In this document: one piece after another, positions 28,283 through 38,539 of the stretch
Position numbering within the stretch: position 1 is the first letter of the stretch
Layout of the letters: each line of letters begins with the position of its first letter
From: UBA10649 sp963749905
GTDB taxonomy: Bacteria > Actinomycetota > Actinomycetes > S36-B12
Length of the DNA: 64,000 nucleotides
Reading direction: 5' to 3'
Assembly: GCA_963749905.1 (NCBI GenBank)
Contig: CAVVOF010000004.1
Coordinates: forward strand, 248,001 to 312,000
The notes under the pieces: model-generated
Told to the model about the DNA's origin: nothing
What the model saw: only the letters and a program-made list of their open reading frames with translations
The model's database searches: none
Made by a program: the position numbers and the translations under genes

Positions 28283-29412
28283 CCCCGACAGTCGGGACAC
28301 TGGGAGGGCTTGCGCCCACGGGTGCGGACGCGCTCAAAGTCCTTGCCGCACGTCTGGCAGGTCAGAACTTCCGTCAGCCCCTCGGCGGCGCCCGTCCCGT
28401 CCGTGGCCGACTTGGCCGCCTTCGGCTTTGACGCCTTCTCCAGGCGTTCGTGGGCCTGGGCGGAGCGCTTCTCCAGATCGGCCACCCACTCGTCCTTGAA
28501 AGCGTCATCGCCATAGATGGCCAGCCCTCGGTCGGCCCACATCGCCGCAGCCTCGTAGTTCTTCGCCTTCGTGTGGCGAATGGCGGACTGCTTGTACGTC
28601 TCCAGGCGGGGCAGGGCCCCAAACTTGTCCACCAGAACCCGACGCATCCCGTTGGACAACTCCTGGTGGTGCTGCTCCGCCCACCTGTCGTACTCGTCCA
28701 GAGCGTCTGGCAGGTCATCCCGGTAGCCGTACAGCAGGTCCTCTAGGCGAGAGAAGATGAAGTGCCGACTGATCGGCTCCTGGTTCGTCTCGGCGAGTTC
28801 GCGCAACTTCCGGAGGGCCTTCGGGCCGTCGTAGCCCAGGGACTCCATCCAACTGAGGTCATACGAGTCATCGGCCTCATCAGTCATCACGGCGTATGAC
28901 TCACCGGTACCCATAGTGAGCATGACGGGATCACCAAGGCGGCTGCCTCCCACCACCTTGATGCCGAAGTCTGTCGGGTCGTATCGGAGGAAGACTCCGA
29001 GCCGCCCGAGGCCGTCATCCCTCATTCCTCCACCCGCAACGACACCGTTGAGCGCAATGAACTTGCCGGGGTTCTTGGCGATCTGGTCGTTGAGCCCTGC
29101 GATCAGGCGCTGCGCATCGACGGAACCGAGGTGACCGACCTTCAGGCCGCTGACGTAGACGGCGATGGCGTTCGGGTCGTACTGGTTCTGGGGTTCGGGG
29201 ACCAGCATGGCGACAATGTCCCGGCGGACCCGTTCACGCGTAACGCCTCCGATGACGGCCCAGAGCGCTTCTTGGTAGAACGACTCGCCGACGACGTCGA
29301 GATCGGCCTTGCCCTCCAGTAGTTCCGCCTGAACCTCCGTCAGCCCCGCGAAGGGCCCTTGGCCCCCGATCTTGGCGCTGCCGTTCTTCTTGAACCGATC
29401 GAACAGTCCCAT
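28273..29412 (-). CDS. HIRAN-domain protein with C-terminal zinc ribbon
   Basis: A 379-residue protein. A HIRAN domain occupies about residues 38-125 (LDVVGESFYQEALWAVIGG, then EPQNQYDPNAIAVYVSGLKV and GHLGSVDAQRL); HIRAN domains bind damaged or branched DNA ends. The middle 200 residues look helical and TPR-like (IRHTKAKNYEAAAMWADRGL). The C terminus has a treble-clef or ribbon site, CQTCGKDF...CPDC. No nuclease or helicase domain is fused, unlike many HIRAN proteins. It converges on the HNH gene with a 10-bp overlap, suggesting they moved together. Confidence 0.82.
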   Translation of the reverse strand: MGLFDRFKKNGSAKIGGQGPFAGLTEVQAELLEGKADLDVVGESFYQEALWAVIGGVTRERVRRDIVAMLVPEPQNQYDPNAIAVYVSGLKVGHLGSVDAQRLIAGLNDQIAKNPGKFIALNGVVAGGGMRDDGLGRLGVFLRYDPTDFGIKVVGGSRLGDPVMLTMGTGESYAVMTDEADDSYDLSWMESLGYDGPKALRKLRELAETNQEPISRHFIFSRLEDLLYGYRDDLPDALDEYDRWAEQHHQELSNGMRRVLVDKFGALPRLETYKQSAIRHTKAKNYEAAAMWADRGLAIYGDDAFKDEWVADLEKRSAQAHERLEKASKPKAAKSATDGTGAAEGLTEVLTCQTCGKDFERVRTRGRKPSQCPDCRGQG

Positions 29413-29455
29413 GTCTCCCCCAATCTGGATCAGACGCTACCGGGAGGGTCTGACT

Positions 29456-29490
29456 GGTGTCAGGTTCCATGCAAGGTCCATGTCAGATTC
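29456..29490 (-). repeat. right-end pair of CTGACA motifs, possible arm-type sites
   Basis: Read on the minus strand the segment contains TCTGACATGGACC and GGAACCTGACACC, variants of the motif found beside int and with the 55-bp repeats. It lies at the opposite end of the element from int. Confidence 0.45.
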
Positions 29491-29510
29491 AGACACCGAC
29501 TCAGTGGACA

Positions 29511-29556
29511 AAAGAGGACCGGGTGGACACCTCCGTGAGAGGCATCCACCCGGTCC
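29511..29556 (-). terminator. intrinsic terminator of ahcY
   Basis: A perfect 12-bp stem (GGACCGGGTGGA at 29516-29527 with TCCACCCGGTCC at 29545-29556), followed on the minus strand by TCTTTTGT, 25 bp after the ahcY stop. One of the few hairpins here with a real T-tract. Confidence 0.85.
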
Positions 29557-29581
29557 GAGACTGCTTGGACTACTAGCGGTG

Positions 29582-31039
<1,458 letters not shown>

Positions 31040-31181
31040 GCGGGAGTGCTCCTCAGAATGGATGAGGCGAACGGCACGAGGCTTCGTTGGTTCGCACGAT
31101 GGCTTCACGTGCCGGGACGGGGACCAGGGCTCCGGGCCATCGCCAGCGATCCCATTGTGCCAGAAGTTGGGCGATCCGCCA

Positions 31182-32105
31182 CTACGCCGGCGGGGCGGGC
31201 CGGTCGATATCCGGTTCCAGGAACACGTATCTGGCCGTCGGCACGGCCGCGCGGAGCTTCGCCTCAGCGTCATCGATGTCGTCGGCGATCTCCACTCCGG
31301 TGGCCGAGTGCGCCACCGCGATCTTCGCCGCGACCAGGAGCTCGTCCGGGCCCACGTGCAGCGTGCGCAGGTGGATGACGCGCTTGACGCCGTCCGAGCT
31401 CTCCAGCGCCGCGCGGATGGCGGCGACGTCCTCCGGCAGCGCGCTCTCCCCCACCAGCATCGCTGTCATCTCGATCGCCAGGAAGATCGCGATCACCACC
31501 AGCAGCGTGCCGACCGCCATGGCCCCCATGGCATCGAACCGGCCGTCCCCCGTGATGACGGCCAGCCCGACACCCACCAGGGCGAAGAGCAGGCCGGACA
31601 GCGCCCCGGCGTCCTCGAGCAGGATGACGGGGAGCTCGGGCTGGCGGGCATCGCGGACGAACTGCAGCATCGAACGGCGGCCACGGGACTTGTTGGCCTC
31701 GCGGATGGCCGTGCGGAAGGAGTAGGTCTCCAGCCCGACGGCGACGAGGAGCACGACGACCGCGATCCACCAGTCGTCGAGGGGCTCGGGGTTCTGCCAC
31801 TTGTGCCAGCCCTCGTAGAGGGAGAAGAGGCCGCCGACCAGGAACAGCACGATCGCGACGACGAAGCCGTAGACGAACCGTCGCCGGCCGTAGCCGAAGT
31901 TGTGCCGCTCGTCCGCGGTCTTCTTGGCGCGCTTGTTGCCGATGAGCAGGAGCACCTGGTTGCCGGAGTCGGCCACCGAGTGGATCGCCTCCGACAGCAT
32001 CGACGACGACCCGGTGAAGGCGTAGGCGACGAACTTCGCGATCGCGATGCCCAGGTTCGCGATCAGCGCCGCGATCACCGCCTTGATGCCGCCCTCGGTG
32101 CTCAC
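31182..32105 (-). CDS. cation diffusion facilitator family transporter
   Basis: A 307-residue CDF metal efflux protein with six predicted helices in about residues 8-225 and a cytoplasmic C-terminal domain. The helix-2 metal site is in SEAIHSVADSGNQ (His and Asp); in the helix-5 region, LLEDAGALSGLL supplies acidic residues. Probable substrates are Zn, Mn or Fe, not resolvable here. The GTG at 32105 lies 9 bp after the manA stop, so it probably shares the manA transcript. Confidence 0.85.
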   Translation of the reverse strand: MSTEGGIKAVIAALIANLGIAIAKFVAYAFTGSSSMLSEAIHSVADSGNQVLLLIGNKRAKKTADERHNFGYGRRRFVYGFVVAIVLFLVGGLFSLYEGWHKWQNPEPLDDWWIAVVVLLVAVGLETYSFRTAIREANKSRGRRSMLQFVRDARQPELPVILLEDAGALSGLLFALVGVGLAVITGDGRFDAMGAMAVGTLLVVIAIFLAIEMTAMLVGESALPEDVAAIRAALESSDGVKRVIHLRTLHVGPDELLVAAKIAVAHSATGVEIADDIDDAEAKLRAAVPTARYVFLEPDIDRPAPPA

Positions 32106-32114
32106 GCCACCCCC

Positions 32115-33197
32115 TCAGCGTTCCGTCGACTGGATGATGGCCACCAGGCCATCGGACGTGACGTAGTTGTCGGGGTCGTCGGAGGCGATGACCGCCGCCG
32201 TGCCGGGACTCAGCGAGATCCGCCCGAACTCCGACTCGACGGTCGCCTGACCCTCGATGAGCAGCACGATCCGATAGGAGCCGTGCTGGATGCGCTCCGT
32301 TCCGGACGAGTTGATGCGTACGACGAACGGCGAGTCGACGGGCCAGATCAGGTCACCGTGCTGGGTCGGCAGGAACTGCGGCCGCAGCCCGGGGACGAGC
32401 GCCTCGATCGCGTGCTCGACGAACACCGGCTTGCTGGTCAGGCCGAGTCGGATGACGTTGTCGGACGAGGTCATGACCTCCAGCCCGGTCCCGCGGATGT
32501 AGCTGTGCGGCAGCCCGGCCGGGACGTAGACCGCCTGGCCCGGCGCGAGTCGCAGGTACGCCAGCAGGACCGTCAGCAGGCCGCCGTCGTCTCCCGGATA
32601 GTGCTCCGCGACCGTGCGGTACGCCTCGACCTGCTCGTCCGGCAGGCCCGCCTCTCGGGCCGCATCCGGCAGGCGGGCCACCCGTGCGTCGGACGCGGCG
32701 GCCAGCAGGTGTCGAATGGCTCCGCCGAGGTCGCCGTCGCGGAGCGAGGCGACGGCCGCGTCCGTGCCGTCGATGCGTTCCAGCACGGCGATCGCCTCGC
32801 CGAGGTCACGCCATCCCACGAACGCCTCGAATTCGTCGAGGGCCACGAGCATCTCGGTCTTCTCGAAGGGGTCGCTGAGCACCCGGGGGACGCCGGGCTG
32901 CTGCTGCTCGCCCCACACCTGTCGCGCCCGTTGCCGGGTGGGGTGCAGCTGGACGGACAGCGGCTTGGCGGCCGCCAGCAGCTTGACGAGCAAGGGGATC
33001 GCGTCGACGTCGAAGCGGTCGGCCAGATGCTCGCCGGTGGGCTCGCCCGCGTCGTCGACGAGCGGCGACGGCCCGCCCGGATGCACCCCGTACCAGAGCT
33101 CGGCCTGGGGTTCACCCGATGCCTGGCTGCACCAGCGCTGGAGGCCGTCGACGATCCCCCAGTCGTAGTCCTTGACTGCGCCCCGCACGATGATCAT
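32115..33197 (-). CDS. manA: mannose-6-phosphate isomerase, class I
   Basis: A 360-residue zinc enzyme interconverting fructose-6-P and mannose-6-P, the first step to GDP-mannose. Zinc ligands are in LSVQLHPT (Gln and His) and DPFEKTEM (Glu), with a later His in PAGLPHSYIRGTGLEVM. The N terminus AVKDYDWGIVDGL is typical. It lies 5 bp downstream of the Trm112-like gene and in one run with phosphomannomutase, as in M. tuberculosis. Confidence 0.95.
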   Translation of the reverse strand: MIIVRGAVKDYDWGIVDGLQRWCSQASGEPQAELWYGVHPGGPSPLVDDAGEPTGEHLADRFDVDAIPLLVKLLAAAKPLSVQLHPTRQRARQVWGEQQQPGVPRVLSDPFEKTEMLVALDEFEAFVGWRDLGEAIAVLERIDGTDAAVASLRDGDLGGAIRHLLAAASDARVARLPDAAREAGLPDEQVEAYRTVAEHYPGDDGGLLTVLLAYLRLAPGQAVYVPAGLPHSYIRGTGLEVMTSSDNVIRLGLTSKPVFVEHAIEALVPGLRPQFLPTQHGDLIWPVDSPFVVRINSSGTERIQHGSYRIVLLIEGQATVESEFGRISLSPGTAAVIASDDPDNYVTSDGLVAIIQSTER

Positions 33198-33202
33198 GGC
33201 GA

Positions 33203-33412
33203 TCAGGCCTCCGAGGGCGGGGTGGCCTCATCCAGCAGCATCACCGGGATGCCGTCGCGAACCTCGAATGACCGGCCGCACGCCGTGCAGACGATGACCC
33301 CGTTCGCCTCGTCGGCGCGCACCGGGGCATGCTCCGGGCAGGGGCAGGCGAGCACGTCCCACAGGTCGGCCGGAATGCCCAAGGGTGCCGGTCGCCCGGT
33401 GAGTCCGCTCAT
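33203..33412 (-). CDS. Trm112 family zinc-ribbon protein
   Basis: A 69-residue protein with LWDVLACPCPEH and VIVCTACGRSFEVRDGIPVM, the two Cys pairs and C-terminal segment typical of bacterial Trm112/YcaR proteins. Eukaryotic Trm112 activates methyltransferases; bacterial roles are uncertain. It starts at ATG 33412 just after the phosphomannomutase stop (a GTG at 33421 would give a short overlap) and is conserved between manB and manA in actinobacteria. Confidence 0.82.
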   Translation of the reverse strand: MSGLTGRPAPLGIPADLWDVLACPCPEHAPVRADEANGVIVCTACGRSFEVRDGIPVMLLDEATPPSEA

Positions 33413-33413
33413 G

Positions 33414-34811
33414 TCAGGCACCCGCGCGCATCATGGCGAGCACGTCGTCGCGCAGGGCGGCCATCTGGGCCTCGTCGGCAGCCTCGACGTTGAGCCGCAG
33501 CAGCGGCTCCGTGTTGCTCGGGCGCACGTTGAACCACCACGTGTCACCGGTGACCGTCATGCCGTCGAAGTCCTCGATGTCCGTCACCCCGCGCGAGATG
33601 AACTCCTGCCGGATCGTCTCCGTGGCGGCTCCTTGGTCGGCCACCTCGGTGTTGATCTCGCCGCTGGCGACGTACCGGTCGTACGGGGCCAGCATGCTCG
33701 ACAGCGTCGTGCCCTCGGGCGTCTCCCCCAGGGCGGCGATGGTGTGCAGGGCTGCCAGCATTCCGGAGTCGGCGCGCCAGAAGTCACGGAAGTAGAAGTG
33801 CCCGGAGTGCTCGCCGCCGAACACGGCGCCGGTGTCCGCCATGGTCTGCTTGATGAACGAGTGCCCCACCCGGGTGCGCACAGGGGTACCGCCGTTCTCC
33901 ACGATCACCTCCGGCACCGCCTTCGACGTGATCAGGTTGTGGATCACCGTGCTGCCCGGATGCTTCGCGAGCTCGCGGGCGGCGATGAGCGCAGTGAGCG
34001 TCGACGGATTGACGATCTCCCCGCGCTCGTCGACGACGAAGCAGCGGTCGGCGTCGCCATCGAACGCCAGGCCGAGGTCGGCGCCGGTCTCGCGCACCCG
34101 CGCCTGCAGGTCGCGCATGTTCTCGGCGTCGATGGGGTTCGCCTCGTGATTGGGGAAGGAGCCGTCGAGCTCGAAATAGAGCGGGTCGACGTCCAGCGGC
34201 AGGGCCGGCAGGCCCGCCTTGTCCCCGAGTACCGCTGGGACCGTGAATCCGCCCATGCCGTTGCCGGCGTCGACGACGACCTTCAGCCGCCGGACCCCGG
34301 AGACGTCGACCAACTGGCGCAGGAACTGCGCGTACTCGACCAGCATGTCCTGCGCTCGGATGCCGCCGAGCGGGCCCTCGCCGCGCGGCACTCCCTCGTC
34401 GATCATGCGACGGATCTCGCGCAGCCCAGAATCCTGTCCGACGGGCGCGGCACCGGCCCGGCACAGCTTGATGCCGTTGTACTGCGCCGGGTTGTGGCTC
34501 GCGGTGAACATGGCCCCAGGCAGGCCCAGGTGCCCGGACGCGAAGTACAGGCCGTCGGTGCTGGCCAGTCCGATCAGGATGACCTCGCAACCCTGCTCCC
34601 GGACGCCCTCAGCGAAGGACGCAACGAGTGAGGGACCCGAGGGACGCATGTCGTGGCCGATGACCACGGCGCCCGGTCCGCCATCCTGCGCGGCGATCCC
34701 CAGCACGCGCACGAAGGCCGCCCCCACCTCGTGCGCGAGGTCTTCGTCCAACTGGTCGGGGTACGTGCCACGCACGTCGTAGGCCTTGATGATCGCGTCG
34801 AGGTTGCGCAC
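33414..34811 (-). CDS. manB: phosphomannomutase/phosphoglucomutase
   Basis: A 465-residue alpha-D-phosphohexomutase converting mannose-6-P to mannose-1-P for GDP-mannose. The phosphoserine loop is MFTASHNPAQYNGIK near residue 105, the Mg-binding loop AFDGDADRC near 250, the sugar-binding loop GGEHSGHFYF near 335 and the phosphate loop VRPSNTEPLLRL near 430; all intact. GTG at 34811 is the start. First gene of the manB-trm112-manA-CDF run; product feeds the manC enzyme encoded at 49411-50488. Confidence 0.95.
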   Translation of the reverse strand: MRNLDAIIKAYDVRGTYPDQLDEDLAHEVGAAFVRVLGIAAQDGGPGAVVIGHDMRPSGPSLVASFAEGVREQGCEVILIGLASTDGLYFASGHLGLPGAMFTASHNPAQYNGIKLCRAGAAPVGQDSGLREIRRMIDEGVPRGEGPLGGIRAQDMLVEYAQFLRQLVDVSGVRRLKVVVDAGNGMGGFTVPAVLGDKAGLPALPLDVDPLYFELDGSFPNHEANPIDAENMRDLQARVRETGADLGLAFDGDADRCFVVDERGEIVNPSTLTALIAARELAKHPGSTVIHNLITSKAVPEVIVENGGTPVRTRVGHSFIKQTMADTGAVFGGEHSGHFYFRDFWRADSGMLAALHTIAALGETPEGTTLSSMLAPYDRYVASGEINTEVADQGAATETIRQEFISRGVTDIEDFDGMTVTGDTWWFNVRPSNTEPLLRLNVEAADEAQMAALRDDVLAMMRAGA

Positions 34812-34921
34812 CGGGCAAGGCTATCGGTCGACGGCGGAACCGACGACGACCAAGGATGCGGCGACGCCAAAGCGTGAGCCGAACGAGAACACGCGTCGCG
34901 CCGTCGCCCTACACTCGAGCG

Positions 34922-37900
34922 ATGGCGACCTGCCGATCGTGCGGCGCCGAGCACGACGCGGCCGCGCTCTTCTGCCCGTGGTGCGGCGCACCGGTGGCTC
35001 GTGCCTGCCTGAACTGCGGCGCCGACCTGGTGCCGCGCTCGGCATTCTGCTCCGCGTGCGGAACGCCCGCCCCCTCCGATTCGACGGGGCCCACCACTCG
35101 TCACGACGCCGCTCCAGCCAGCGAGGGCGAGCGCAGGGTCGTCACAGTCCTGTTCGCCGACGTCGCCGGGTCGACCGGCTTGGCCGAGCGCCTGGACCCC
35201 GAGCGGATGCGGGCGGTCATGCGCAGGTACTTCGACGCGATGCGGTCGGCGATCGAGGCGGAGGGCGGCACGGTCGAGAAGTTCATCGGTGACGCGGTCG
35301 TCGCCGTCTTCGGCGTCCCGTCAGCGCACGAGGACGACCCTGAGCGGGCCCTCCGAGCCGCCCTCGCCATGCTCGCCGCACTCGACGATGTCAACGGGTC
35401 GCTCGAGCACGAGCACGGGGTCCGGCTCCAGATCCGCGCGGGCGTGAACACCGGAGAGGTCCTGGCGGAAGTGGATCCCGCCCCCGGCGAGCCGATCGTC
35501 ACCGGTGACGTGATGAACGTGGCTGCCCGCCTGCAGACCAGCGCCGATCCAGGCACGGTCCTCGTCTCTGCGCGGACGGCGCGGTCAGCACGCGGCTTCA
35601 CGTTCGCGGCCCCGGTCGCGTCGGACCTGCGCGGACGGTCCGCCAGCGTCGACGCGAGAGTCCTGCTGGGTATCACCCCCCAGCGACCCGAGCGCGGGGT
35701 GCCCGGGCTGCAGGCGCCCTTGGTCGGGCGGGACCGGGAGCTGGACCTGCTCAGGAGCGTCCTGACCCGCTCCGCGGAGGAGCGTTCGGCCAACCTCGTG
35801 ACGGTCTTCGGCGAGGCCGGGGTCGGCAAGAGCCGACTGGTCCGCGAGTTCGTGGAAACGGCACGCGACGCGAAACTCGCGCGAGTGGTATCGGGCAGAT
35901 GCCTGCCTTACGGCTCTGGCATCGCCTTCTGGCCGCTGGCCGAGATCCTCAAGTCTCTCGCCGGCGTCTCCGACAGCGACCCTCGGGACGTGGCACTGGC
36001 TCGCATCCGGGAGTCCAGCGAATCACTGCTGGCCAGCGCCGGCGTCTCGGCAGTGGAGGACATCGCCGCCGCGCTCGCCTACACGGTGGGGCTGGAGGAT
36101 CCCGACCGGCCGCTGTCGCAGCTGGACCCGCAGGTGGTCCGGAGGCGGATGAACGCCGCCTGGACAGCACTCTTCTCGGCCCTGGCATCGACGGGACCCG
36201 TGATCGTCGTGATCGACGACATCCACTGGGCCGATCCCGCCCTGCTGGACATCCTCGAGGAGTTGTCGGACCGGGTGAGCGGTTCCGTCGTCATCGTGTG
36301 CACGTCTCGGCCGGATCTGGTGTCCGTTCGCACCACCTGGGGCGGCGGGCGGCGGAACGCCACCGTGGTGAATCTGACTCCGCTGACAGGGGATGACGCA
36401 GGGCGACTGGTGGATGCCCTGCTGACCGTCCACGCCCTCCCCGAAGGCGTCCGCACCCGCATCCTGGCCAGCGCCGAGGGCAATCCCTTCTTCCTCGAGG
36501 AGATCCTGCGCCAGTTCATCGACGCCGGGACGATCACCCGGGTCGACGGCCACTGGCGAGCCGCCGAGGGCATCGACGATGTAGACATCCCCGACACCGT
36601 GCAGGGAGTGCTGGCCGCGCGCATCGACATGCTGTCGCCGGAGGACAAGCGCGCCCTTCGTGCCGCGGCGGTCGTCGGGAGGACTTTCTGGACCGGGGCG
36701 GTGGCCGTGCTCGTTCCCACGGAGGCGCGGCACGGCGATGCGATCGAGGAATCCCTCCGCCGGCTCCAGGACCGCGACCTCGTCATCAGTAGGTTCGGAT
36801 CGACGCTCGCCGGGGAGAGCGAGTACCTGTTCACGCACATCCTGACCCGCGATGTCGCATACGAGTCGATCCCGCGCAGCGAACGGGTTCCCGCCCATCT
36901 GGCGACCGCGCGCTGGATCGAGTCGGAGTCCGGCGAGCGGATCGACGAGATCACGGAGCTCGTCGCCCAGCACTACGCCACCGCGATCGAGTTGGCCCGC
37001 GACACGGGCGTGACCACCGACGAATCCGATCGCGCGCAGGCCGTGGCATGGCTCATCCGCGCCAGCGAGTCCGCTCGACTCCGTTCCGCGAGCAAGTCCG
37101 CTCAGCGCCTCGCCCTGCGAGCCGTCGACACCGCCCGCACGGACGAGGAGCAGTGCCGCGCGCGCGTAGTGCTGGCAGACGCCTACCAGCAGGATGCGCT
37201 CGGCGAGCTCGGCTGGCGCACCCTGCTCGCAGCCGCCGAGATCGCCGACCGCTCGCCTGACATCGGGGACGACTACGCCGCCCTGCTGTACGCACAGGCA
37301 TGCGAGTTCCCGGTGCGCTGGCCGGGGATGATGACCAGCGCTCCGACGGCAGACGAGGTGGGGATCCTGCTCCGCCGAGGGCTGGCCCTCGCTCCCCCCG
37401 GTGACTCCGAGGCGCGGGTGCGACTGCTCGCCACTGAGGCGTCCTGGGCGTGGGCCTTCCCGGACGAGGTCCAGGATGCCGAGATCCCCCGTCTGACCGA
37501 GGCGGGTATCGAGGCGGCGGACATGGCGATCCGGCTGGGGAACCCGAACCTGGCCTCCGCTGCCCTCGATGCCGCCGCCGGGACGACCACCTACGCGGGT
37601 GGCTACTCGGCGATGGTGCCGATCTGGCTTCGGCGCTGGGAACTCAAGGACCGACTCACGGACCCGCTGGAGATCCTCGACGTCCACGCGATGGGCGCCT
37701 GGATGTACGAGGAGATCGGCGAGTACGAGGAGTCCATCCGCATCGCGCAGGCACACGTCGACACCGCCGCGGAGGCGATGACGCCGCACCCACGCGTGTG
37801 GATGGGCCTGTCGCTCTTCCGGCTCGGCAGATGGGACGAAGCAGTGGCCTGCTGCGAGGCAGGAGTCGCCGCCCTCGGCGACCTGCGCGACGACCCGCCC

Positions 37901-38518
37901 GGCTTCACGGTGGCCATGTACGTCGTGCCGGCGATGATCCATCACCTCCGCGGCGACGAGATCGGAATCGAGAGGGGCCGGGATGCGATCGCGCGGATCC
38001 GAGCCCATCAGCGCGGCTTCCCGTGGCAGCTGCGACTGGCGGTCAACAGCGGGCACCCCGATCGAGCACGCAGGATGCTGGACGCCCCTCCCGCCGGCTG
38101 GCAGGTGCTGGCCGGTCCGACCTGGGAGGCCAGGTGCGACGCCTCGTGGTCCAGCGTGCCTATCGCCGATGCAGCCGAAACCGCCCAGACCGCCGAGGCC
38201 GAGGGTCAACGGATCGGGTCGCCCGCCACCGTTGCGCACGCCCGCCGGCTCGCCGGCATATCGGCATGGCGAGCAGGCGCACTCGATGACGCGCAGTCCG
38301 CGCTCGAACAGGCGGTCGCGCAGTTTGCGGAGCTGGGTTCGCGATTCGAGCGGGCGCGGACGCAATTGGCCCTGGCCGCGCTTGCGGATGTCCGGGACGA
38401 CGAAGAGCTGTCGGCGGCGATGTCTGCCGAGGGCTGGATGGTCTACGAGCAACTGCGGGTCGTCCACGACCCCCTGCTCGACCAGCTTCCCCCCACCGCG
38501 GGCACGGCTCCGCGATAG
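34922..38518 (+). CDS. zinc-ribbon, class III adenylate cyclase and AAA ATPase multidomain regulator
   Basis: A 1,198-residue cytosolic protein. Residues 1-50 hold a double zinc ribbon (CRSCGAEH, CPWCG, CLNCGADL, CSACG). Residues about 70-235 are a class III cyclase with both metal Asps (TVLFADVAGSTG and EKFIGDAVVAVFG), the substrate Lys and the NVAARL Asn-Arg, so catalysis is plausible. Residues 265-600 are a STAND/AAA-type ATPase: Walker A FGEAGVGKSRLV, Walker B VIVVIDDIHWADPALL. The remaining 600 residues look like TPR repeats. It is divergent from manB; no such gene occurs at this place in M. tuberculosis. Confidence 0.9.
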   Translation: MATCRSCGAEHDAAALFCPWCGAPVARACLNCGADLVPRSAFCSACGTPAPSDSTGPTTRHDAAPASEGERRVVTVLFADVAGSTGLAERLDPERMRAVMRRYFDAMRSAIEAEGGTVEKFIGDAVVAVFGVPSAHEDDPERALRAALAMLAALDDVNGSLEHEHGVRLQIRAGVNTGEVLAEVDPAPGEPIVTGDVMNVAARLQTSADPGTVLVSARTARSARGFTFAAPVASDLRGRSASVDARVLLGITPQRPERGVPGLQAPLVGRDRELDLLRSVLTRSAEERSANLVTVFGEAGVGKSRLVREFVETARDAKLARVVSGRCLPYGSGIAFWPLAEILKSLAGVSDSDPRDVALARIRESSESLLASAGVSAVEDIAAALAYTVGLEDPDRPLSQLDPQVVRRRMNAAWTALFSALASTGPVIVVIDDIHWADPALLDILEELSDRVSGSVVIVCTSRPDLVSVRTTWGGGRRNATVVNLTPLTGDDAGRLVDALLTVHALPEGVRTRILASAEGNPFFLEEILRQFIDAGTITRVDGHWRAAEGIDDVDIPDTVQGVLAARIDMLSPEDKRALRAAAVVGRTFWTGAVAVLVPTEARHGDAIEESLRRLQDRDLVISRFGSTLAGESEYLFTHILTRDVAYESIPRSERVPAHLATARWIESESGERIDEITELVAQHYATAIELARDTGVTTDESDRAQAVAWLIRASESARLRSASKSAQRLALRAVDTARTDEEQCRARVVLADAYQQDALGELGWRTLLAAAEIADRSPDIGDDYAALLYAQACEFPVRWPGMMTSAPTADEVGILLRRGLALAPPGDSEARVRLLATEASWAWAFPDEVQDAEIPRLTEAGIEAADMAIRLGNPNLASAALDAAAGTTTYAGGYSAMVPIWLRRWELKDRLTDPLEILDVHAMGAWMYEEIGEYEESIRIAQAHVDTAAEAMTPHPRVWMGLSLFRLGRWDEAVACCEAGVAALGDLRDDPPGFTVAMYVVPAMIHHLRGDEIGIERGRDAIARIRAHQRGFPWQLRLAVNSGHPDRARRMLDAPPAGWQVLAGPTWEARCDASWSSVPIADAAETAQTAEAEGQRIGSPATVAHARRLAGISAWRAGALDDAQSALEQAVAQFAELGSRFERARTQLALAALADVRDDEELSAAMSAEGWMVYEQLRVVHDPLLDQLPPTAGTAPR

Positions 38519-38539
38519 CGCGCGCAGGTCGAGTGGGCG

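Larger units (their letters stand above)
21189..29510. mobile_element. integrated element with tyrosine integrase, excisionase-like and Rep-like genes
   Basis: An approximately 8.3-kb block between the mtrA locus and ahcY, two loci that lie close together in M. tuberculosis. It holds an overlapping minus-strand operon (xis-like, tiny ORF, rep-like, HNH, four small unknowns including a phage zinc-binding protein, integrase) plus a PPOX gene and an HNH/HIRAN pair. Its genes are small and phage/plasmid-like, its sequence looks less GC-rich than the flanks, and it carries a private 55-bp repeat. No FtsK/Tra, relaxase, capsid or terminase-large gene is present. Boundaries are inferred: left after the hairpin at 21178-21245, right before the ahcY terminator. 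Confidence 0.8.

Noticed and set aside
31040..31181. Possible SAH or SAM riboswitch upstream of ahcY
   Set aside because: Some GC-rich pairing is possible, but the conserved core of known SAH riboswitches could not be matched by eye.
36023..38467. 814-codon minus-strand frame inside the cyclase-ATPase gene
   Set aside because: Shadow frame; the plus-strand protein has intact catalytic motifs.
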